Positions 58,952-64,000 of a stretch of 64,000 bases of DNA are shown here, one piece after another; the stretch's first letter is position 1; each line of letters starts with the position of its first letter. Under the pieces are notes generated by a model. The model saw nothing but the letters and a program-made list of their open reading frames with translations, searched no databases and was not told the origin of the DNA. The position numbers and the translations under genes were made by a program. The stretch spans positions 1-64,000 of the forward strand of contig JAFXJY010000033.1 of assembly GCA_017531985.1 (NCBI GenBank), read 5' to 3'. The DNA comes from Bacteroidaceae bacterium (lineage in GTDB: Bacteria; Bacteroidota; Bacteroidia; Bacteroidales; Barnesiellaceae_A).

Positions 58952-60001
58952 ATGAAAACACAAAATCATCTTGTAATAATGGCCGGTGGCATCGGTAGTC
59001 GCTTTTGGCCTATGAGTACCCCCGAGTGTCCTAAACAATTCATCGACGTGATGGGGTGTGGTCGTTCTCTGATACAACTCACCGTCGACCGTTTTCGTGG
59101 TGTATGCGACCCACAACACGTTTGGGTCGTTACCTCACAACAATACGTCGATATAGTGCGTGAGCAACTTCCCGAAATTCCACTCGACAACATTCTGGCT
59201 GAACCTTGCCGTCGCAACACTGCTCCATGCATCGCTTATGTGGCATGGAAGATTCAACAACGTTACCCCCAAGCCAACATCGTAGTTACTCCCAGTGATG
59301 CTCTCGTAATGGACACTGCCGAGTTCCGTCGTGTCATTTCTCAAGCACTCGATTTCACTGCCAACAGCAATGCTATTGTCACCATCGGAATACGTCCCTC
59401 GCGTCCCGAGACAGGATATGGCTACATTGCAGCGGGTGAAACGATCGATAAGAGCGAAATCTGCAAGGTCGAACAATTCAAAGAAAAACCCAATCTTGAA
59501 GTTGCCAAGTCATACCTCGCAGCCGGCAATTATCTCTGGAACGCCGGCATATTTGTGTGGAACGTCGATACCATTGTATCATCCATCCGAGCCTATCAAC
59601 CCGACCTTGCCGACATCTTCGACAACCTCGCTCCGGCTCTTTACTCTCACGAGGAAACTGCTCTGATTGAACAAAAATTCCCCACTTGCCCCAACATCTC
59701 TATCGACTATGCCGTAATGGAGAAATCACCCAACATATTTGTACACCCTGCCGACTTCGGTTGGAGTGATCTTGGCACTTGGGGGTCGTTACACACACAC
59801 CTCACGCACGACGACAATGGAAATGCCACCGTTGGCAACGTTGCCATGTTCGACAGCACAGGATGTATCGTTCATGTACCGCAAAATCGTCGCGTAGTGG
59901 TGCAAGGTCTGGATGGATACATCGTTGCCGAAAAAGATGGTACATTGCTCATTTGCCGCCTCAGCGACGAACAACGCATCAAGGACTTCTCGGCCGAATA
60001 A
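58952..60001 (+). CDS. manC: Mannose-1-phosphate guanylyltransferase
   Basis: This 349-residue GDP-mannose pyrophosphorylase is without a fused isomerase domain. The nucleotide-binding signature MAGGIGSRFWPMSTPECPKQ is near residue 10; then LAEPCRRNTAPCIAYVAW, VVTPSDALVMD, GYGYIA, VEQFKEKPNLEVA, GNYLWNAGIFVWNV and YAVMEKSPNIFVHP with SDLGTWGS. It supplies GDP-mannose to gmd and fcl further down. Start ATG 58952 after an A-remnant containing spacer. Confidence 0.95.
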   Translation: MKTQNHLVIMAGGIGSRFWPMSTPECPKQFIDVMGCGRSLIQLTVDRFRGVCDPQHVWVVTSQQYVDIVREQLPEIPLDNILAEPCRRNTAPCIAYVAWKIQQRYPQANIVVTPSDALVMDTAEFRRVISQALDFTANSNAIVTIGIRPSRPETGYGYIAAGETIDKSEICKVEQFKEKPNLEVAKSYLAAGNYLWNAGIFVWNVDTIVSSIRAYQPDLADIFDNLAPALYSHEETALIEQKFPTCPNISIDYAVMEKSPNIFVHPADFGWSDLGTWGSLHTHLTHDDNGNATVGNVAMFDSTGCIVHVPQNRRVVVQGLDGYIVAEKDGTLLICRLSDEQRIKDFSAE

Positions 60002-60060
60002 TAGCACGGTCAGCACACACTCCATTTGACCGTTGCCACTGCTCATCAACTACGCAATCG

Positions 60061-60990
60061 ATGCATCTTCTCATAACAGGCTCACATGGTTTTGTGGGGA
60101 CTAATCTCGTTCGAGCATTATCCCCACATCACACCATATATGCACTATCTGCCTCTTCGACTCTCATCGACGGCGTGCATCGTTGCTTCCATTGGAACGA
60201 TTTATCCCTCCTGCCCCAAGTCGATGCCATCATACATCTGGCTGCTGTTGTACACGATACCGACAATCGACATTCCGAGCAACATTACCATGACATCAAT
60301 TTCGGTCTCACGCAACGAATATTCGACCACTTCTGTCGCTCTTCGGCTCGCATCTTCATTCACTTTTCATCGGTGGCTGCGGCTGCTCACGAGGTGCAGG
60401 ATATTCTCACCGAAGATGTCACTCCCGCACCGTTGGGTGCCTATGGAACCACCAAGTTGGCGGCCGAACAATACATCTCACAGCACACACCATCGCACAA
60501 GCAGGTCTATATCCTACGCCCCTCCATGATATACGGTGTCGATTGTAAAGGCAATCTGCCTTTGCTATGCAACTTGCTTCGCAGTGGCATCCCTTATCCG
60601 TTGGGCAGTTTCGACAATCGTCGCACCTTTACGAGTATCGACAATGTCTCTTTCGTAGTCGATTCCTTGTTAACCACCTCCATACCATCCGGTATATACA
60701 ATTTGTGCGACGATGAGAGTATATCCACCGCATCTCTTGTTGCACTCATTTACACAACGTTGGGTCGCAAACCTCGTGTTTGGCACATCAATAAGCAGCT
60801 TATCTACACCTTGGCTCGTATGGGTACATGGCTTCATTTACCTTTCAATAAGCAACGACTGGACAAGCTCACCGGCAACTTCCGAGTATCCAACAACAAG
60901 ATTAAGACTGCTCTCGGCATCGACTCAATGCCCGCACACACGCACCAAGCTATCGTGAGTGCTATACAATATTTTAAGGAGCATCATTAA
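60061..60990 (+). CDS. NAD-dependent epimerase/dehydratase (extended SDR)
   Basis: It has 309 residues from ATG 60061 (MHLLITGSHGFVGTNLVRAL); the frame upstream overlaps manC and is rejected. It shows the glycine motif, HLAAVVHDTDNR, FSSVAAAAHE (Ser) and YGTTKLAAEQYI (Tyr-x3-Lys), then LRPSMIYGVDCKGNLPLL and RRTFTSIDNV. It resembles UDP-GlcNAc/UDP-hexose epimerases of O-antigen loci (WbpP/GalE or rhamnose-type reductases), but the sugar cannot be fixed. Its final part is rather divergent and may include membrane-associated residues. Confidence 0.82.
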   Translation: MHLLITGSHGFVGTNLVRALSPHHTIYALSASSTLIDGVHRCFHWNDLSLLPQVDAIIHLAAVVHDTDNRHSEQHYHDINFGLTQRIFDHFCRSSARIFIHFSSVAAAAHEVQDILTEDVTPAPLGAYGTTKLAAEQYISQHTPSHKQVYILRPSMIYGVDCKGNLPLLCNLLRSGIPYPLGSFDNRRTFTSIDNVSFVVDSLLTTSIPSGIYNLCDDESISTASLVALIYTTLGRKPRVWHINKQLIYTLARMGTWLHLPFNKQRLDKLTGNFRVSNNKIKTALGIDSMPAHTHQAIVSAIQYFKEHH

Positions 60991-60999
60991 GTTCCCCAT

Positions 61000-61045
61000 A
61001 ACGATTCAATTATTAATCTGTGGAATTGATTGAAGTTTCTTATAA
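61000..61045. repeat. Right-end remnant of family A
   Basis: CAATTATTAATCTGTGGAATT and then GATTGAAGTTTCTTA resemble the right end of family A; the left counterpart is at best TTAAGTTCCCC near 60989. Short, uncertain. Confidence 0.4.
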
Positions 61046-61098
61046 GAATTTTTAGAGACTCTTTATCCTCCTATCAAACAATAAGAAAACGATAAGAT

Positions 61099-62163
61099 AT
61101 GAAAAAAGCTCTTATCACCGGTATCACCGGTCAAGATGGCTCTTTTTTGGCCGAACTACTATTGGAAAAAGGTTACGAAGTACATGGTCTGCTTCGTCGT
61201 AGTTCATCATTCAATACGGCTCGCATCGAACACCTCTATCTCGACGAATGGGTGCGTGACATGAAGAAAAATCGCCTCGTCAATCTTCACTATGGCGATA
61301 TGACCGACTCTTCTTCGCTCATTCGCATCATACAGCTCATTCAGCCCGACGAGATTTACAACCTTGCTGCTCAGTCGCATGTCAAGGTCTCTTTCGATGT
61401 CCCGGAGTACACTGCCGAAGTCGATGCGGTTGGTACTCTGCGACTGCTCGAAGCTGTTCGCATTCTCGGATTGGAAAAAAAATGTCGCATTTATCAGGCC
61501 TCTACAAGCGAGTTATTCGGCAAGGTACAGGAAGTTCCGCAGAAAGAAACAACTCCATTCTACCCCCGTTCTCCCTATGGTGTCGCCAAGCAGTACGGTT
61601 TCTGGATTACCAAGAACTATCGTGAGGCTTATGACATGTTTGCTGTAAACGGAATCTTATTTAACCATGAGAGCGAACGCCGTGGTGAGAACTTTGTAAC
61701 CCGCAAAATCACGCTCGCAGCGGCTCGCATCGCACAAGGATACCAAGACAAGCTATACCTTGGCAACCTCAACTCTCTTCGCGACTGGGGCTACGCTCGT
61801 GACTATGTCGAGTGCATGTGGCTCATGTTGCAGCACGATACTCCCGAGGACTTTGTAATTGCCACAGGTGAGTATCACTCCGTTCGTGAGTTCTGTTCAT
61901 TGGCATTCAACTTCGCCGGTATTCAACTCCGTTGGGAGGGCGATGGTGTCGACGAGAAAGGTATCGACGTTGCTACGGGTAAAACTCTCGTCGAAGTCGA
62001 CCCTCGCTTCTTCCGACCTACCGAAGTCGACCAACTTCTCGGAGACCCTACCAAGGCTAAGACGCTCCTCGGTTGGAATCCCTGCAAGACGCCTTTCGAA
62101 TTGCTCGTTCGCATCATGGTCGAGCATGATATGAAATTTGTTCAGGTAGGTTCTAAAAATTAG
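61099..62163 (+). CDS. gmd: GDP-mannose 4,6-dehydratase
   Basis: This 354-residue NADP-dependent enzyme converts GDP-mannose to GDP-4-keto-6-deoxymannose. Seen: [89 protein letters not shown] (Tyr-Lys), [35 protein letters not shown] and the C-terminal [15 protein letters not shown]. The last seven residues (VQVGSKN) and the TAG stop are encoded by the left end of B-element 62144-62336, so the original C-terminus has probably been changed. fcl follows. Confidence 0.96.
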   Translation: MKKALITGITGQDGSFLAELLLEKGYEVHGLLRRSSSFNTARIEHLYLDEWVRDMKKNRLVNLHYGDMTDSSSLIRIIQLIQPDEIYNLAAQSHVKVSFDVPEYTAEVDAVGTLRLLEAVRILGLEKKCRIYQASTSELFGKVQEVPQKETTPFYPRSPYGVAKQYGFWITKNYREAYDMFAVNGILFNHESERRGENFVTRKITLAAARIAQGYQDKLYLGNLNSLRDWGYARDYVECMWLMLQHDTPEDFVIATGEYHSVREFCSLAFNFAGIQLRWEGDGVDEKGIDVATGKTLVEVDPRFFRPTEVDQLLGDPTKAKTLLGWNPCKTPFELLVRIMVEHDMKFVQVGSKN

Positions 62164-62336
62164 GTCGAGTTGATTTTGAAGTTTATTGTGTAGAGATTTC
62201 TAATTTCTAATAAAGGCACAATGCGTGCATTGTAACTGAATGAAAATTAGAAATATACTACAATACATTCAAAAGCGACCGTAATAGAAGCTACCGACAA
62301 CGATGAATTTATCTACTAATTTATAGAATATACCTT
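62144..62336. repeat. MITE-like element, family B, copy 2
   Basis: Left AGGTAGGTTCTAAAAATTAG, interior GTCGAGTTGATTTTGAAGTT, TGTAACTGAATGAAAATTAG, AAGCGACCGTAATAGAAGC, right ATTTATAGAATATACCTT. It lines up end to end with copy 1 at 8978-9175. It starts inside gmd and ends 29 bases before fcl. Confidence 0.85.
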
Positions 62337-62365
62337 CACAAACTACACACCAACTCTCAACTGTT

Positions 62366-63442
62366 ATGATGGATAAAAATGCCAAAATATATGTGGCCGG
62401 TCATCGTGGATTGGTTGGCTCGGCTATCTGGAACAACCTGACTGACAAAGGTTACAACAACCTTGTTGGTCGCACTCATGCTCAACTCGACCTGCTGGAT
62501 GCTGTGGCTGTCCGCAACTTCTTCGATGAGCAAAAACCCGAGTATGTTATCTTGGCGGCCGCACATGTAGGGGGTATCATGGCAAACAATACCTATCGTG
62601 CCGACTTTATTTACGAGAACCTGCAAATTCAACAGAACGTAATAGGGGAGAGCTTCCGTCACAATGTCAAGAAACTTCTCTTCCTCGGTAGCACTTGCAT
62701 ATATCCTCGTGAAGCTCCACAGCCCATGAGCGAAGATGTACTACTTACTTCACCGCTCGAATACACCAATGAACCTTACGCTATTGCCAAAATTGCCGGG
62801 CTGAAATTGTGCGAAAGTTTCAATCTTCAATACGGAACCAACTACATCGCCGTCATGCCCACCAACCTTTACGGCCCTCGTGATAACTTCCACCTCGAAA
62901 ACAGCCACGTCTTGCCTGCCATGATTCGAAAGATTCATTTGGCTCATAACCTGCTTCTTAACGACTGGAATGCCATCACTACCGACCTTAACAAACGACC
63001 TGTCGAAGGCATCGATGGCAATGCTCCGCACAACGACATTATCAGCATACTTGCCAAGTACGGTATCACGCCCCACTCTGTGAATCTTTGGGGTACGGGT
63101 ACGCCCATGAGAGAATTTCTTTGGAGTGAAGAGATGGCCGATGCCTCGGTTTATATTCTCGAAAATATCAACTTTACCGACACCTTCTCGCCCTCTGCTC
63201 GCGAAGTCCGCAACTGCCACATCAACATTGGCACAGGCAAGGAAATATCCATCCGCGACTTAGCTATGCTCATCGCCTCAACCATTGGCTATCAGGGTGC
63301 TATCAATTTTGATACAACTAAGCCCGACGGAACGATGCGTAAGCTCACCGACGTATCCAAGCTGCACAACCTCGGCTGGCATCACAAAGTCGAAATTGAT
63401 GAAGGTGTCGCTCGTCTCTATCAATGGTATTTACACAACTGA
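62366..63442 (+). CDS. fcl: GDP-L-fucose synthase
   Basis: This 358-residue bifunctional epimerase/reductase completes GDP-L-fucose from the Gmd product. Blocks: IYVAGHRGLVGSAIWNNL, AAHVGGIMANNTYRADFIYE, FLGSTCIYPREAPQPM (Ser), EPYAIAKIAGLKLCE (Tyr-x3-Lys), NLYGPRDNFHLENSHVLPA and GTGTPMREFLWSEEMADA. The length is about 40 residues above the bacterial minimum because of an insert around 190-225 (NDWNAITTDLNKRPVEGIDG). The insert is common in Bacteroidetes, so no defect is implied. The only upstream spacer is the B element. Confidence 0.95.
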   Translation: MMDKNAKIYVAGHRGLVGSAIWNNLTDKGYNNLVGRTHAQLDLLDAVAVRNFFDEQKPEYVILAAAHVGGIMANNTYRADFIYENLQIQQNVIGESFRHNVKKLLFLGSTCIYPREAPQPMSEDVLLTSPLEYTNEPYAIAKIAGLKLCESFNLQYGTNYIAVMPTNLYGPRDNFHLENSHVLPAMIRKIHLAHNLLLNDWNAITTDLNKRPVEGIDGNAPHNDIISILAKYGITPHSVNLWGTGTPMREFLWSEEMADASVYILENINFTDTFSPSAREVRNCHINIGTGKEISIRDLAMLIASTIGYQGAINFDTTKPDGTMRKLTDVSKLHNLGWHHKVEIDEGVARLYQWYLHN

Positions 63443-63464
63443 ACAGACTCATTGGATTACACAC

Positions 63465-64000
63465 ATGATCGAATATATCAAATTATTGCGTCCCCAGCAA
63501 TGGTGTAAGAACCTTTTCATTTTCTTGCCCATCTTCTTTGCACAATCCATTGGCGATGTCGATAGGTTACTCTCTTGCTGCTTGGCATTTGTAGCTCTCT
63601 GCTTAGCAAGTAGTTCCATTTACATTATCAATGATTGGAACGATGCCGACTTTGATCGTATGCACCCTCAGAAGTGCCACCGTCCCATTGCTTCGGGTAG
63701 TGTGTCGGTAAGAAATGCATTCATCTTGTACTCCTTTCTTATCATCCTCTGTGCCGGCATTATTGTATATTTCTTCCCCTCTCAGCATATGATTTTGCTG
63801 TTTGGTATATATTTAGTACTCAATCATTTATATTCTTTTGTACTCAAATATATACCCTTGGTCGATATTTTTATAGTCGCCTTCAACTTTGTACTTCGCA
63901 TCATCATCGGTGCCACAGCTGCGGCGGTCACTCCATCACACTGGATTATTATCATGACTTTCCTCTTGGCTCTCTTCCTTGTCATGACCAAGCGACGTGA
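63465..64000 (+). CDS. UbiA-family prenyltransferase, partial (decaprenyl-phosphate phosphoribosyltransferase-like)
   Basis: The first 178 residues are visible; the gene runs off the window. It starts MIEYIKLLRPQQWCKNLFIF. The double motif SSSIYIINDWNDADFDRMHP and QKCHRPIASG is the NDxxDxxxD prenyl-diphosphate site of UbiA-type enzymes, in the form seen in DPPR synthases that make polyprenyl-phospho-ribose. Transmembrane helices follow, with a family KYIPLVDIFIVAFNFVLR segment. Such enzymes supply lipid-linked pentose (arabinose-like) donors for surface glycans. It begins 22 bases after fcl. Confidence 0.85.
   Translation, partial: MIEYIKLLRPQQWCKNLFIFLPIFFAQSIGDVDRLLSCCLAFVALCLASSSIYIINDWNDADFDRMHPQKCHRPIASGSVSVRNAFILYSFLIILCAGIIVYFFPSQHMILLFGIYLVLNHLYSFVLKYIPLVDIFIVAFNFVLRIIIGATAAAVTPSHWIIIMTFLLALFLVMTKRR

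Overview
The window comes from a member of the Bacteroidales. The genes show this order's habits: AAG-less starts, C-terminal sequences of the IYDLSGKR/NLQGIRV type on secreted proteins, DUF1460, DUF4286 and DUF3783 proteins, an NspC decarboxylase, and a Tgt without zinc cysteines. At least eight upstream regions fit the Bacteroides -33/-7 promoter (TTTG or TTGC, about 19-20 bases, TAnnTTTG). Genus cannot be fixed; a Barnesiella/Coprobacter-like gut anaerobe is a guess.

Layout. Bases 1-168 are the tail of an insertion sequence. From 0.2 to 40.6 kb nearly all genes lie on the minus strand: exonuclease and phosphoesterase; rpe; a tgt-lptF/G-metG-DUF3783-flippase operon; three tandem outer-membrane paralogs around a fossil rtcB; a TonB receptor, small acidic peptide and radical SAM unit; dnaA; MCE protein and amidase; two paralogous membrane acyltransferases; DUF4286-ruvC; phosphohexomutase; C69 dipeptidase; M23 peptidase; uvrD-nspC; aldehyde dehydrogenase; DUF1460; a large secreted protein; and a lone phage-portal-like gene. 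A tRNA-Ala(GGC) sits at 24.1 kb on the plus strand. From 40.7 kb onward genes are on the plus strand: DEAD-box helicase and ABC-F protein, pepO, enolase, a three-gene RND efflux operon, then a surface-polysaccharide locus (rfbACDB for dTDP-rhamnose, YdcF-like, manC, NAD-dependent epimerase, gmd and fcl for GDP-fucose, and the start of a UbiA-type prenyltransferase).

The most distinctive feature is non-coding. Two families of roughly 200-bp miniature inverted-repeat elements (called A and B here) are scattered through the intergenic regions, with at least eight recognisable copies plus remnants. Their termini share the core TTCTATAAAT with the IS end at the window start. Several copies abut or supply stop codons or start-proximal leaders of neighbouring genes. 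Other points of interest are the radical SAM/small peptide/TonB-receptor cluster, the orphan portal gene, a candidate small RNA near 29.9 kb, a poly-C tract upstream of an outer-membrane gene promoter, and the rtcB fossil.
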